NCBI GenBank assembly: GCA_945900965.1 | Contig: CAMDKM010000010.1 | Location: 40,116-104,115 of the forward strand | Source of the DNA: Bordetella parapertussis | GTDB taxonomy: Bacteria; Pseudomonadota; Gammaproteobacteria; Burkholderiales; JACQAP01 | Direction of reading: 5' to 3' | DNA: 64,000 bases | Shown: one piece after another, positions 55,394 to 63,908 of the stretch | How positions within the stretch are numbered: the first letter of the stretch is position 1 | How the letters are laid out: every line of letters starts with the position of its first letter | The notes under the pieces: model-generated | Seen by the model: the letters and a program-made list of their open reading frames with translations, nothing else | Told to the model about the DNA's origin: nothing | The model's database searches: none | Translations under genes and position numbers: made by a program

Positions 55394-57222
55394 GCGGGTT
55401 TCCTTTTTGGTTCAAACAATTCAACTTCCTTTTCCCTGCCCTTGACCTTATAGAGCCCGCGCGGGACAAAGTCAAAAGCCTCCCCGCACATTTGTTTGGT
55501 ATCTTCGGAAACCAGAATGCGCGCCACCCCCTTGGTCAAACCTTCAATCCGGCTGGCGAGATTTACCGTATCGCCGATTGCGGTGTACTCGCGACGCTGT
55601 TCCGATCCGATCAAGCCGACCACAGCGGACCCGGAATGAATCCCGATACCGACATCGAAGTCCCCGCCCGATTCCCCCAGTTCCTTTCTGAAAGCATCCA
55701 GGGTGTCGGCCATCTCCAGCGCGCACTGAATGGCATGTTCAGCATGTTTGGCATCGTCAAGTGGCGCGCCCCAGATCGCCATGATTGCATCGCCGATAAA
55801 TTTATCGAGTGCTCCGCCATGGCGGAAAATGACCTCCACCTGCCGGCTGAAATAACGATTGAGCAGACTCACGACTTCCTGCGCAGTACGCTTCTCCGAC
55901 AGAGTGGTAAATCCCCGGATATCGGAAAACAATAATGTTACCTGGCGGCTTTCGCCCTCCCGCGACAGCCCGCCATGGGCAATCAGTTCCTTCACCACAT
56001 GCGGATTGACGAACCGCGAGAATTCCCTGATCGCCGTTTCGCGTTCGCGGCGTTCGCGAAGATAGTCGCGTAATGCCGCAGCCAGGAAAAATATCCAGCT
56101 GAACACTGCAATTCTCAAGACAGGCAGCAGCATCAAACTTCCAAGTAGAAGATACTGGACCAGGACAAGCAAAACCGTCGCGAGGGCCAATGCCCCGCCA
56201 ATCTTCAGCGTATTGGCATGCGCCCGGAAGGCGCCATACAAGACAACCATTAGCAAAAAAGTCAGCACCACAGGCCAGCCAGTGGCGCTCTGTCTGAGAT
56301 AGTTCTGGTTTTTGAGATTGTCGATCGCAGTGGCCAGGATATCCACACCGTCGGCGCGCAGATTGACCGATGTCGGTCGAATATCATGCAACCCGCTTGC
56401 GGTGACACCTATAACCACGATTTTGTCCTTGAATTCATCCGCGCTGCGCTGCCGCTTGCCGCGGTTGAAATCGAGGTAGAGCTCGGCGAAGGAAACATGC
56501 GACCTCGCGGCACGGCCACCAGGCCAGCTCAGGACCACCGATTCGGCGATAGGCACATCGATGCCAAGTTCGCGAACGACCCGCGCCGGCAGCGAGGGGA
56601 TTTCCCAGCCATAGGCATTCTGGTACACGAAATAACGCCGGCCGATACCGTCTGCGTCGGCCAGGAAATCGATGGTGCCCAGCCGCCAGTTATCCGGGCT
56701 CAGCGCCTTGGGCAAACCGATATTGAGGGTGGCTCCGGCATCAGTACTTTTTGTTGCCAGCGCCCCCAGTGCATCCTGCAAATCGGCAAGCGGGGCACCG
56801 TAGGCGTCGGCGGACGGATCCTGACGGGCCGTCGGAAAAAACACGTTGGGCAGCTTGGCAACCGTCTTGTTGAACAATTCATCGGCATCAAGCCGGTAGA
56901 TATCCGGCTCGAAAAACATGATGTCGAAAACAATCGCCCGCGGTTTTTGCGCCGCGATTCCGGCAACCATCTCGCCATGCACGGAGCGCGGCCAGGGCCA
57001 GCGGCCGGCATATTCCGCCATTCGCTCCAGACTGCTTTCGTCGGCCGCGACCACCACCACATCGGGATCCGGGGCGATTTTGCGCGCATTGCGCGCAACA
57101 AAATAATCGGAAACCCTGGCCTCCGACGCCCGCAACCAGTTCAGCCAGAAAAATTCCGCAGGCACAATGACGATCATCGCGGCCAGCAGCAAGGTCAGTG
57201 GATTAACGCAGAATCGAGTCAC
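55390..57222 (-). CDS. CHASE2-domain adenylate cyclase, class III
   Basis: 610 residues from a GTG at 57222. One N-terminal membrane segment, an extracytoplasmic CHASE2 domain about 35-320 (PDPDVVVVAADESSLERMAE, IVFDIMFFEPD, KDKIVVIGVTASGLHDI), three membrane segments about 325-395, and a cytoplasmic cyclase domain. Metal Asp residues are in LLFSDIRGFTTLSE and IGDAIMAIWG; Lys in LDKFIGD and Asp in TAIGDTVNLASRIEG specify ATP. It should make cAMP in response to an unknown periplasmic signal. Upstream is a GTGAC repeat. Confidence 0.93.
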   Translation of the reverse strand: MTRFCVNPLTLLLAAMIVIVPAEFFWLNWLRASEARVSDYFVARNARKIAPDPDVVVVAADESSLERMAEYAGRWPWPRSVHGEMVAGIAAQKPRAIVFDIMFFEPDIYRLDADELFNKTVAKLPNVFFPTARQDPSADAYGAPLADLQDALGALATKSTDAGATLNIGLPKALSPDNWRLGTIDFLADADGIGRRYFVYQNAYGWEIPSLPARVVRELGIDVPIAESVVLSWPGGRAARSHVSFAELYLDFNRGKRQRSADEFKDKIVVIGVTASGLHDIRPTSVNLRADGVDILATAIDNLKNQNYLRQSATGWPVVLTFLLMVVLYGAFRAHANTLKIGGALALATVLLVLVQYLLLGSLMLLPVLRIAVFSWIFFLAAALRDYLRERRERETAIREFSRFVNPHVVKELIAHGGLSREGESRQVTLLFSDIRGFTTLSEKRTAQEVVSLLNRYFSRQVEVIFRHGGALDKFIGDAIMAIWGAPLDDAKHAEHAIQCALEMADTLDAFRKELGESGGDFDVGIGIHSGSAVVGLIGSEQRREYTAIGDTVNLASRIEGLTKGVARILVSEDTKQMCGEAFDFVPRGLYKVKGREKEVELFEPKRKPA

Positions 57223-57251
57223 GGTGGGAGTCTACGGAAGGGTGTAATGCC

Positions 57252-57357
57252 GGTGACGAGTGACGGGTGACAGGTAACGGGCATAAACCGCGGAATTGAC
57301 ACGTCACTTGTCACTCGTTACTCGTCACGAATTTAACGTTACTCGTCACGAATTTAA
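57252..57357. repeat. GTGAC-type inverted repeat with a 21 bp tandem, at the metF 3' end
   Basis: Left arm GGTGACGAGTGACGGGTGAC (57252 on) faces right arm GACACGTCACTTGTCACTCG (57298 on). The right side ends in two identical 21 bp units beginning CGTTACTCGTCACGAATTTA (57316-57336, 57337-57357). The second unit contains the metF stop codon. It lies 30 bp upstream of the cyclase start. Confidence 0.8.
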
Positions 57358-58202
57358 AGCCCAAGCCTCTGCCATATAGTACTCGTCAACCCCGCCTGAT
57401 TAAGCGTGTAGAAATGCAGTCCCGGTGCGCCATGGCGCAGCAGGCGGTCGCATAACTGCGTGACCACGTCCAGGCCGAAGGCCCTGATCGATTTGGAATC
57501 GTCCCGGTAGCTTTCGAATTTCAAGCGCATCCAGCGCGGGATTTCCGCGCCACAGGCATCGGAGAATCGGGCGAGCTGTGAAAAGTTACTGATCGGCATA
57601 ACGCCGGGCACGACGGGCACCGAGATGCCCGCGGCGTCGCACTCGTCGCGAAAGCGAAAATAAGCATCGCCGTTGTAGAAATACTGGGTGATGGCGGAAT
57701 TGGCGCCGGCATCGACCTTGCGTTTGAAGTTGACTACTTCCTCCGCGGCATTGCGGGTCTGCGGGTGATACTCGGGGTAACAGGCCACCTCGATATGAAA
57801 CCAGTCACCGGTCTGCGCCCGAATAAAAGCGACCAGCTCATTGGCATAGCGCAGTTCGCCGCTGGATGCCAGACCGGATGGCCTGTCACCGCGCAGCGCT
57901 ACGATGTGGCGGATACCCTGTTCCTTGTAGCCCGTAAGGATTTTCGCAATTTCTGTCTTGCTGGACGCCACGCAGGAAAGATGCGGTGCTGCCTGCTGCC
58001 CCGCCGCGCGAATTTCCAGCACAGTATCCAGAGTCCCCTGCTGCGTCGATCCTCCCGCGCCAAAGGTTACCGAAAAGAATCTAGGCTTCAGTTGCGCAAG
58101 CTGCCGCCAGGTGTCGCGCAGTTTCTCCTTTCCTTCCGGGGTTTTGGCAGGGAAGAATTCGAATGAATAAACCGGTGACGAGTGACGGGTGACAGGTGAC
58201 AT
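57354..58202 (-). CDS. metF: 5,10-methylenetetrahydrofolate reductase
   Basis: FAD enzyme making 5-methyltetrahydrofolate for methionine synthesis. 282 residues. Family motifs follow immediately: VYSFEFFPAKTPEGKEKL, VTFGAGGSTQQGTLDT, HLSCVASSKTEIAKIL, IVALRGDRPSG and ITQYFYNGDAYFRF. The first ten residues (MSPVTRHSSP) and the start codon are encoded by a GTGAC repeat (58173-58202), and the stop codon by another repeat. No good Shine-Dalgarno precedes it. The family usually starts just before YSFEFFP, so the repeat replaced the native start. Downstream of an S23 gene in the ahcY-metF run. Confidence 0.94.
   Translation of the reverse strand: MSPVTRHSSPVYSFEFFPAKTPEGKEKLRDTWRQLAQLKPRFFSVTFGAGGSTQQGTLDTVLEIRAAGQQAAPHLSCVASSKTEIAKILTGYKEQGIRHIVALRGDRPSGLASSGELRYANELVAFIRAQTGDWFHIEVACYPEYHPQTRNAAEEVVNFKRKVDAGANSAITQYFYNGDAYFRFRDECDAAGISVPVVPGVMPISNFSQLARFSDACGAEIPRWMRLKFESYRDDSKSIRAFGLDVVTQLCDRLLRHGAPGLHFYTLNQAGLTSTIWQRLGL
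58173..58202. repeat. GTGAC repeat covering the metF start codon
   Basis: GGTGACGAGTGACGGGTGAC followed by AGGTGACAT; on the minus strand this reads ATGTCACCTGTCACCCGTCA and so on, i.e. the metF start. The same unit occurs at 57252 and, inverted, at 58578-58606. Confidence 0.85.
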
Positions 58203-58212
58203 GTTTCGATAG

Positions 58213-58563
58213 TTATTTTTCCAACGTGTTCATCAGGCCAGATATGGATCGCATCAAACCGGAAATGGGATCCAATACTTCATCTACTTCCGTCAGATAA
58301 TTAAGATCTTGGGCGATCAGAATTTGTGTCTCCTCTTCCGCCAGCGACCCCCGCGCTACCGAGAGAAATTGCGCAAATTCTCGTTTGCTCTTTCGGGCAG
58401 CCCCTTCCGCAATATTCGAAGGAATCGAAACTGCCGCTCGCCTCATTTGAGAAGTAAGCCCGAACTGTTCCGCTGACGGGAAGGTCTTGGTGACTGAATA
58501 AACGAGTCGGACCAGCGCCATGGAATCTCGCCACACCCTCAGATCGCGATGGCCCGTCAACAT
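58213..58563 (-). CDS. Four-helix-bundle protein, S23/IVP family
   Basis: 116 residues from ATG 58563 (a GTG at 58590 inside the repeat would add nine residues). Features of the S23 family: HRDLRVWRDSMALVRLVYSV, FPSAEQFGLTSQMRRAAVSI, then PSNIAEGAARKSKREFAQFL. The family was named from proteins encoded in 23S rRNA intervening sequences and is related to Avd of diversity-generating retroelements; the cellular role is unknown. It is bracketed by inverted GTGAC repeats and inserted between ahcY and metF. Confidence 0.9.
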   Translation of the reverse strand: MLTGHRDLRVWRDSMALVRLVYSVTKTFPSAEQFGLTSQMRRAAVSIPSNIAEGAARKSKREFAQFLSVARGSLAEEETQILIAQDLNYLTEVDEVLDPISGLMRSISGLMNTLEK

Positions 58564-58577
58564 TGACGAACCGCTCT

Positions 58578-58606
58578 TGTCACCCGTCACGTGTCACCTG
58601 TCACCG
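58578..58606. repeat. GTGAC repeat upstream of the S23 gene, inverted
   Basis: CTTGTCACCCGTCACGTGTC then ACCTGTCACC: the reverse orientation of the unit at 58173-58202. The two form an inverted pair around the S23 gene. Confidence 0.82.
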
Positions 58607-58626
58607 TTACTAAGCGGCCACGCCGC

Positions 58627-60045
58627 TCAGTAACGATAGTGCTCCGCCTTATACGGCCCCTTCTTGTCCACTCCAATATAACGTGCCTGGGTATCGGTAA
58701 GTTCGGACAGTTGCGCGTTGAGTTTTTTCAATTGCAGGCGCGCGACTTTTTCGTCGAGATGTTTGGGCAGGGTATAGACGCCCACAGGGTATTTTCCGGG
58801 ATTGGTGAACAGCTCGATCTGCGCAATGGTCTGGTTGGCAAACGAGGAGCTCATGACATAACTGGGGTGGCCGGTGCCGCAGCCCAGATTCACCAGACGC
58901 CCCTTGGCCAGCACGATGATGCGCTTGCCGCCCGGGAAAATGACATGATCGACCTGCGGCTTGATTTCTTCCCATTGGTATTGGGACAGCGAGGCAATGT
59001 CGATTTCATTGTCGAAATGGCCGATGTTGCAGACGATGGCCTGGTCTTTCATTTTTTTCATGTGTTCATGCGTGATCACATGGTAGTTGCCGGTCGCGCT
59101 GACAAATATGTCGGCCTTGTCGGCGGCGTAATCCATGGTCACCACGCGGTAGCCTTCCATGGCTGCCTGCAGCGCACAGATCGGGTCAATCTCGGTGACC
59201 CACACCTGCGCCGACAGCGCCCGTAGCGCCTGAGCAGAGCCCTTGCCGACGTCGCCATAACCACACACCAGCGCGACCTTGCCGGCGATCATGACGTCGG
59301 TGGCGCGCTTGATACCATCCACCAGCGACTCGCGGCAGCCATAAAGATTATCGAATTTCGACTTGGTGACCGAGTCGTTTACGTTGATGGCGGGGAAAGC
59401 CAGCTTGCCTTCCTTGTGCATTTGATACAAACGATGCACGCCGGTGGTGGTTTCTTCGGTCACGCCTTTGACCTTGCCCAGCCGGGTGGAGTACCACTTC
59501 GGGTCCTGCTTGAGTTTGGCCTTGATGGCTGCGAACAGGGCGGTTTCTTCCTCGCTGCCTGGATTTTTCAACACACTCGGATCACTTTCCGCACGGGTGC
59601 CCAGATGCAGCAATAAGGTCGCATCACCGCCGTCATCCAGAATCATGTTGGAGTAACCCCCGTCCGGCCACTCGAAAATGCGGTGCGTGTAATCCCAGTA
59701 TTCCTCCAGGGTTTCGCCTTTCACGGCGAAGACCGCCGTGCCCTTGGCGGCAATGGCGGCAGCAGCATGATCCTGTGTCGAAAAGATATTGCAGGACGCC
59801 CAGCGGACCTCCGCACCCAGCGCCTGCAAGGTTTCGATCAGCACCGCGGTCTGGATGGTCATGTGCAAGGAGCCAGTGATGCGCGCGCCCCGTAGCGGGC
59901 GCGTGGCGGCGAATTCCTCGCGGATCGCCATCAGGCCCGGCATCTCGGTTTCGGCGATGCGGATTTCCTTGCGACCCCAGTCGGCAAGAGTCAGGTCGGC
60001 AACTTGAAAATCGACGGGTTTTTTGGCGTGCGGAACTGCAGACAT
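58627..60045 (-). CDS. ahcY: Adenosylhomocysteinase (SAH hydrolase)
   Basis: Splits the methylation product S-adenosylhomocysteine into adenosine and homocysteine. 472 residues. Substrate part with [20 protein letters not shown] and [19 protein letters not shown]-binding Rossmann [34 protein letters not shown] with catalytic Lys; C-terminal [10 protein letters not shown] and [11 protein letters not shown], needed for the neighbouring subunit NAD site. AGGAGG Shine-Dalgarno precedes the ATG. Controlled by the SAH riboswitch upstream. Confidence 0.97.
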   Translation of the reverse strand: MSAVPHAKKPVDFQVADLTLADWGRKEIRIAETEMPGLMAIREEFAATRPLRGARITGSLHMTIQTAVLIETLQALGAEVRWASCNIFSTQDHAAAAIAAKGTAVFAVKGETLEEYWDYTHRIFEWPDGGYSNMILDDGGDATLLLHLGTRAESDPSVLKNPGSEEETALFAAIKAKLKQDPKWYSTRLGKVKGVTEETTTGVHRLYQMHKEGKLAFPAINVNDSVTKSKFDNLYGCRESLVDGIKRATDVMIAGKVALVCGYGDVGKGSAQALRALSAQVWVTEIDPICALQAAMEGYRVVTMDYAADKADIFVSATGNYHVITHEHMKKMKDQAIVCNIGHFDNEIDIASLSQYQWEEIKPQVDHVIFPGGKRIIVLAKGRLVNLGCGTGHPSYVMSSSFANQTIAQIELFTNPGKYPVGVYTLPKHLDEKVARLQLKKLNAQLSELTDTQARYIGVDKKGPYKAEHYRY

Positions 60046-60082
60046 CGGCTTGCCTCCTAAAAATACGGAGCGCCGAAAAGGG

Positions 60083-60180
60083 CAACGGCGCTCACAACCG
60101 GTTAAAGGATTGTGAGCGCCGTTGAATTCTTTTGCTGAGCCTGGCCAATCCCCTGGGGGAAGGTCGCAGCGCTCCTCAGC
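60083..60180 (-). promoter_or_regulatory. SAH riboswitch in the ahcY leader
   Basis: Minus strand from 60179: TGAGGAGCGCTGCGACC, later CCAGGCTCAGCAAAAG, then CAACGGCGCTCAC, matching the SAH-aptamer core (GGAGCGCUGC ... AGGCUC ... AACGGCGCUCAC). The 3' core forms one arm of a perfect 15 bp inverted repeat (60083-60097 with 60110-60124). The distal arm can alternatively pair GAGCGCCG with CGGCGCTC closer to the ribosome-binding site. Known members switch ahcY on when SAH is high. Confidence 0.92.
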
Positions 60181-60188
60181 ACGCCGCC

Positions 60189-60194
60189 ATTATA
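60189..60194 (-). promoter_or_regulatory. Promoter -10 box of ahcY
   Basis: Consensus TATAAT on the minus strand, placing the transcription start near 60182, just before the SAH aptamer. A good -35 hexamer is not evident; the best candidate is the TTTTCA-like region about 17-20 bp upstream. Confidence 0.6.
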
Positions 60195-60237
60195 GGCGGG
60201 CCTTTTACCCCTGAAAAGGGCAGTGACCCCCGGCCCC

Positions 60238-61419
60238 TTACGCTACCGCCGTTTTTTTGATCCCCGCGTCTGCCTGCAAGGCCTGAACCTTGTCCAGCGC
60301 TTCCCAGGTAAATTCCGGCTCGTCGCGGCCAAAATGGCCGTAAGCGGCAGTCTTTTCGTAGATCGGGCGCAGAAGATCCAGCATTTGGACAATGCCCCTG
60401 GGTCGCAGGTCGAAGTGTTTTTGCACCAGTTGCGCGATTTTTTCGTCGGCGATCCTGCCGGTACCGAAGGTGGTAACCATCACGCTGGTCGGCTTGGCCA
60501 CGCCGATGGCGTAGGAGACCTGAAGTTCGCATTTGCTCGCCAGTCCGGCGGCCACGATATTTTTCGCCACGTATCGGGCCGCATAGGCGGCGGAGCGGTC
60601 GACCTTGGAAGGATCCTTGCCCGAAAACGCGCCGCCGCCGTGATGGGCCGCGCCGCCGTAGGTATCGACGATGATTTTGCGGCCGGTCAGTCCACAGTCC
60701 CCCTGTGGGCCACCAACCACAAAGCGCCCGGTCGGATTCACCAGATAGTTGATCGGCCCTTTGATCAGATTCTTGGGCAGCACCGGTTTGATGATCTGCT
60801 CGATGACGGCCTCGCGGATTTTCTCCAGTGAAATATCCGGGGCATGTTGAGTCGATAACACAACAGTGTCAATGGAGTCGGGCTTGCCGTTGACATAACG
60901 GACCGTGACCTGCGATTTGGCATCGGGACGCAGCCAGGGCAGGCGCCCGTCGCGACGCAACTCTGACTGGCGTTCGACCAGGCGGTGCGCGAGATAAATC
61001 GGCAAGGGCATGAACACCGGCGTTTCGTCGCAGGCGTAACCGAACATCAGTCCCTGGTCGCCCGCGCCCTGATTGAGCGGGTCGTCCTGTGCCTTATCAA
61101 CGCCCTGCTTGATGTCTGGCGACTGCTTGTCGTAGGCAACGAGTACCGCGCATCCCCGATAATCGATCCCGTAGTCGGTGTTGTCGTAACCGATGCGCTT
61201 GATGGTTTCGCGGGCCACCTGCTGGAAATCGACCACCGCGTTGGTGGTGATTTCGCCGGCCATGACGACCAGGCCGGTATTCACCAGGGTTTCCGCGGCA
61301 ACTCTGGACAATTTGTCTTGAGTTAAGATGGCGTCGAGTACGGCATCCGAAATCTGGTCGGCAACTTTGTCGGGATGGCCCTCGGATACGGATTCGGACG
61401 TAAAAAGGAAATCGTTCAT
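60238..61419 (-). CDS. metK: S-adenosylmethionine synthetase
   Basis: Makes SAM from methionine and ATP. 393 residues from [20 protein letters not shown] (ATG 61419, Shine-Dalgarno GAGAG). Motifs are [33 protein letters not shown], the P-loop-like [20 protein letters not shown] and [13 protein letters not shown]. It is upstream of ahcY in the same direction, but ahcY has its own promoter and riboswitch. No SAM riboswitch recognised in front of metK. Confidence 0.97.
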   Translation of the reverse strand: MNDFLFTSESVSEGHPDKVADQISDAVLDAILTQDKLSRVAAETLVNTGLVVMAGEITTNAVVDFQQVARETIKRIGYDNTDYGIDYRGCAVLVAYDKQSPDIKQGVDKAQDDPLNQGAGDQGLMFGYACDETPVFMPLPIYLAHRLVERQSELRRDGRLPWLRPDAKSQVTVRYVNGKPDSIDTVVLSTQHAPDISLEKIREAVIEQIIKPVLPKNLIKGPINYLVNPTGRFVVGGPQGDCGLTGRKIIVDTYGGAAHHGGGAFSGKDPSKVDRSAAYAARYVAKNIVAAGLASKCELQVSYAIGVAKPTSVMVTTFGTGRIADEKIAQLVQKHFDLRPRGIVQMLDLLRPIYEKTAAYGHFGRDEPEFTWEALDKVQALQADAGIKKTAVA

Positions 61420-61533
61420 TAGCTCTCTTTTCGTGGCATCGGCAAGGTCTAGCAGCATAACAAAAAGCCTTGCGCGCGACAAAGCCGCCGCCGCGCTCCA
61501 ATCGGGGTGTATTGCGGGACTAACTGCTATTCC

Positions 61534-62421
61534 ATGACGATTTTATTGCGCCTTCTGGCCAGACTGCCGCTTTCCTGGCTGCACGCCGCCGGAACCGCGC
61601 TCGGTTGGGCAATCTATCTCCTGTCGCCACGTTACGCGGCGCGCACCCGCGAAAATCTCCTGAATTGTGGGCTCTGGGAATCCGAATCCGAGTATGAAAC
61701 TCTGTTGAGTCGCAGTGTTGCCGAGTCCGGCAAAGCCGCATTGGAAGTGATCGCCGTTTGGTTTCGGCCGCTTGAAGAGGCGCGAAAACTTGTTCGCTGC
61801 GATATGCCCCTGTGGGCGATCGAAAATGCGGAAGCGCTTGGCAAGGGGGTCATTTACTTGACGCCACATCTCGGCTGTTTCGAAGCAACCGGTCCCTGGC
61901 TCTCGGCCAGAGGCCCCTTGACCGCGCTGTATCGCCCGCCAAAAATCGCCGCGTTGCAAGCCTACATCAAGGCGGGACGCGCGCGGGGCGCATTGACGCT
62001 TGCACCCGCGAACCTGGGCGGAGTGCGTTTGCTGCTCAAAGCGCTCAAACGCGGAGAATCCATCATCATTTTGCCGGATCAGGCTCCCGGTGCAGGCGAA
62101 GGTGCCTGGGCGGAATTTTTTGGGCGGCAAGCCTATACCATGACCTTGGTTGGCCGCCTGGTCGAGGCAACCGGCGCGCCGGTGGTAATGATTGCCGCCC
62201 AGCGCCTTGCCGGGAGCGCCGGTTACTCGATTCACCTGGAAAATATCGTCGCCAGTTTGCAAGGCGAAGCCGGTCCACGAAATTTGAACGCAGCGGTGGA
62301 AAATTTCGTCCGACGCATGCCAGAGCAATATTTCTGGAGCTACAACCGCTACAAGGTACCGGCGGGTGTGACGCCCCCCTCGGCAAACGGCCTCAACGAC
62401 GATACACACATACACGCATGA
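61534..62421 (+). CDS. Lysophospholipid/lipid A acyltransferase (LpxL/HtrB family), first of two
   Basis: 295 residues from ATG 61534, starting [20 protein letters not shown] with a membrane anchor. The acyltransferase catalytic block is [19 protein letters not shown] (HxxxxE variant) and the glycine-rich [19 protein letters not shown], then [20 protein letters not shown] and [13 protein letters not shown]. Likely transfers a secondary acyl chain to lipid A; substrate not provable. A second paralogue follows after 64 bp, a common pair next to metK in betaproteobacteria. Confidence 0.9.
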   Translation: MTILLRLLARLPLSWLHAAGTALGWAIYLLSPRYAARTRENLLNCGLWESESEYETLLSRSVAESGKAALEVIAVWFRPLEEARKLVRCDMPLWAIENAEALGKGVIYLTPHLGCFEATGPWLSARGPLTALYRPPKIAALQAYIKAGRARGALTLAPANLGGVRLLLKALKRGESIIILPDQAPGAGEGAWAEFFGRQAYTMTLVGRLVEATGAPVVMIAAQRLAGSAGYSIHLENIVASLQGEAGPRNLNAAVENFVRRMPEQYFWSYNRYKVPAGVTPPSANGLNDDTHIHA

Positions 62422-62485
62422 GCCACGAATCTTGCCCAGTGGCGGCAAACCCGGGAACCGGTGGCACAATTCTTCTCCACCCGCC

Positions 62486-63355
62486 ATGCTGACCCGCCTG
62501 CTGCTTCTGCTGGTCAGGTTAATTTGCTTGTTGCCGCTTCAATTGCTGGCGCCGATCGGGCAATGCCTGGGCATGGTTTTATATTTTTTGGGCCGGGAGC
62601 GCCGCAAGGTTGCGCGCATCAACCTGGAGCGCTGTTTCCCCGAATGGGCCCCCGCGCTCCGACGACAAGTACTGCAGGCGCACTTTCGCGCGGCTGGCCG
62701 TGCCTTGCTGGAACAGGGCATTCTCTGGTGGTCATCCAAGGAACGCATCGAGCGCACCGTCGGTATTGAGGACGCACAACACCTTCAAGCCGCGCACGGT
62801 AAACCCATTATCGTTCTGGCCTTTCATTTCCTGGGTGTGGAGATGGGCAATATCCGTTTGTCCACCCGATATCGGGGCGTCAGCGTTTTCGCCAATCAGA
62901 AAAATCCCGTATTCAGGGATTTATTGCAGAGAAGCCGGACGCGTTTCGGCAATTCCCTGCTGCTGTCCCGGCAGGACGGCATTCGCCCGGTGATCAAGGC
63001 CATGCGTGAAGGGCGAACGCTGCTTTATCTTCCGGACCAGGATTTTGGCCCTAAGGATGCGATTTTTTCGCCATTTTTCGGCGTGCCGGCGGCAACCGTC
63101 ACTGGATTATCGCGGCTGGCGCGCCTCACCGGCGCTTGTGTCATTCCATTTGTCACCCGGCAGCTTCCCGGTGGTCAGGGTTATGTAGGACGCTTTTATC
63201 CAGCGTGGGACAATTACCCGGGTGAGGGGGTCGAAGCCGATACCCTGAGGATGAACCAGTTTCTTGAACAACGCGTTCTGGAGATGCCGGAACAGTATTT
63301 CTGGATGCACAAACGATTCAAGACCCGCCCGCCCGGTGAAGACTCTCCCTATTGA
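62486..63355 (+). CDS. Lysophospholipid/lipid A acyltransferase (LpxL/HtrB family), second of two
   Basis: 289 residues from ATG 62486 (MLTRLLLLLVRLICLLPLQ). Membrane anchor, NLERCFPEWAPALRRQVLQA, catalytic HFLGVEMGNIRLS (HxxxxE), LLYLPDQDFGPKDAIFSPFF and MPEQYFWMHKRFKTRP. Together with the previous gene it would supply two secondary acyl chains. The GNAT gene follows after 7 bp. Confidence 0.92.
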   Translation: MLTRLLLLLVRLICLLPLQLLAPIGQCLGMVLYFLGRERRKVARINLERCFPEWAPALRRQVLQAHFRAAGRALLEQGILWWSSKERIERTVGIEDAQHLQAAHGKPIIVLAFHFLGVEMGNIRLSTRYRGVSVFANQKNPVFRDLLQRSRTRFGNSLLLSRQDGIRPVIKAMREGRTLLYLPDQDFGPKDAIFSPFFGVPAATVTGLSRLARLTGACVIPFVTRQLPGGQGYVGRFYPAWDNYPGEGVEADTLRMNQFLEQRVLEMPEQYFWMHKRFKTRPPGEDSPY

Positions 63356-63362
63356 CAGGTTC

Positions 63363-63908
63363 ATGGGTTCACCCGCCCTTCGACAATTTGCCATTTCGCC
63401 ATTGCGCGAGCCGGAAGTGGAAGCCTTGACCCGGCTGGCGCGCGGGATCTGGTTGCAACACTATCCCGGAATTATCACCGTGCGGCAGATAGAATATATG
63501 CTGGCGCAGCGTTATTCTTCACAGGTGATTATCGATCAGTTGCGCAAAGGCACAGCGTGGTGGGACAAACTGCAAGTGGCAGGGATCCTGGCCGGGTTTA
63601 GCTGCGTCGAGGCCGACGGCCAATCCTTGAAACTCGACAAACTTTATGTTCACCCTCGGTTTCACCGCCAGGGCTACGGACGGGCGCTTTTCGAACAGGC
63701 CGAGCGCAAAGCACTGCAGCAGGGCTGCGAGCGGATTTATCTTCAGGTCAATCGCGGCAATCACGATTCCATAGCGATGTACCGGCATGTCGGCTTCGAA
63801 ATCGAGAAAACCTTGAAAGTGGATATTGGCGGAGGGTTTGTGATGGATGACTATGTGATGGGAAAGAAAATCAGGGGCGAGGGGCGAGGGGCGAGGGGCG
63901 AGGTATGA
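63363..63908 (+). CDS. GNAT family N-acetyltransferase with repeat-derived C-terminus
   Basis: 181 residues. Acetyl-CoA fold with LDKLYVHPRFHRQGYGRALF (motif A, R-x-x-G-x-G around residues 103-110), then IYLQVNRGNHDSIAMYRHVG and FVMDDYVMGKKI. The last ~11 residues (RGEGRGARGEV) are encoded by a GGGGCGA tandem repeat, so the native protein probably stopped near GKKI. Resembles RimI-like acetyltransferases; substrate unknown. Confidence 0.87.
   Translation: MGSPALRQFAISPLREPEVEALTRLARGIWLQHYPGIITVRQIEYMLAQRYSSQVIIDQLRKGTAWWDKLQVAGILAGFSCVEADGQSLKLDKLYVHPRFHRQGYGRALFEQAERKALQQGCERIYLQVNRGNHDSIAMYRHVGFEIEKTLKVDIGGGFVMDDYVMGKKIRGEGRGARGEV
63874..63903. repeat. GGGGCGA tandem repeat inside the GNAT 3' end
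   Basis: Four consecutive 7 bp units GGGGCGA, read in frame as RGEGRGARGE. An inverted partial copy CCCCTCGCCCC sits at 63990-64000, the window edge, so an inverted-repeat element probably spans 63874 to beyond the end. The 81 bp between show no gene. Confidence 0.8.

Noticed and set aside
61420..61533. Possible SAM riboswitch in front of metK
   Set aside because: No SAM-I, SAM-II or SAM-IV core could be recognised; the spacer is shared with the divergent acyltransferase promoter.
63874..63903. Tandem repeats as a CRISPR array
   Set aside because: Units are 7 bp, contiguous and without spacers; no cas genes nearby.
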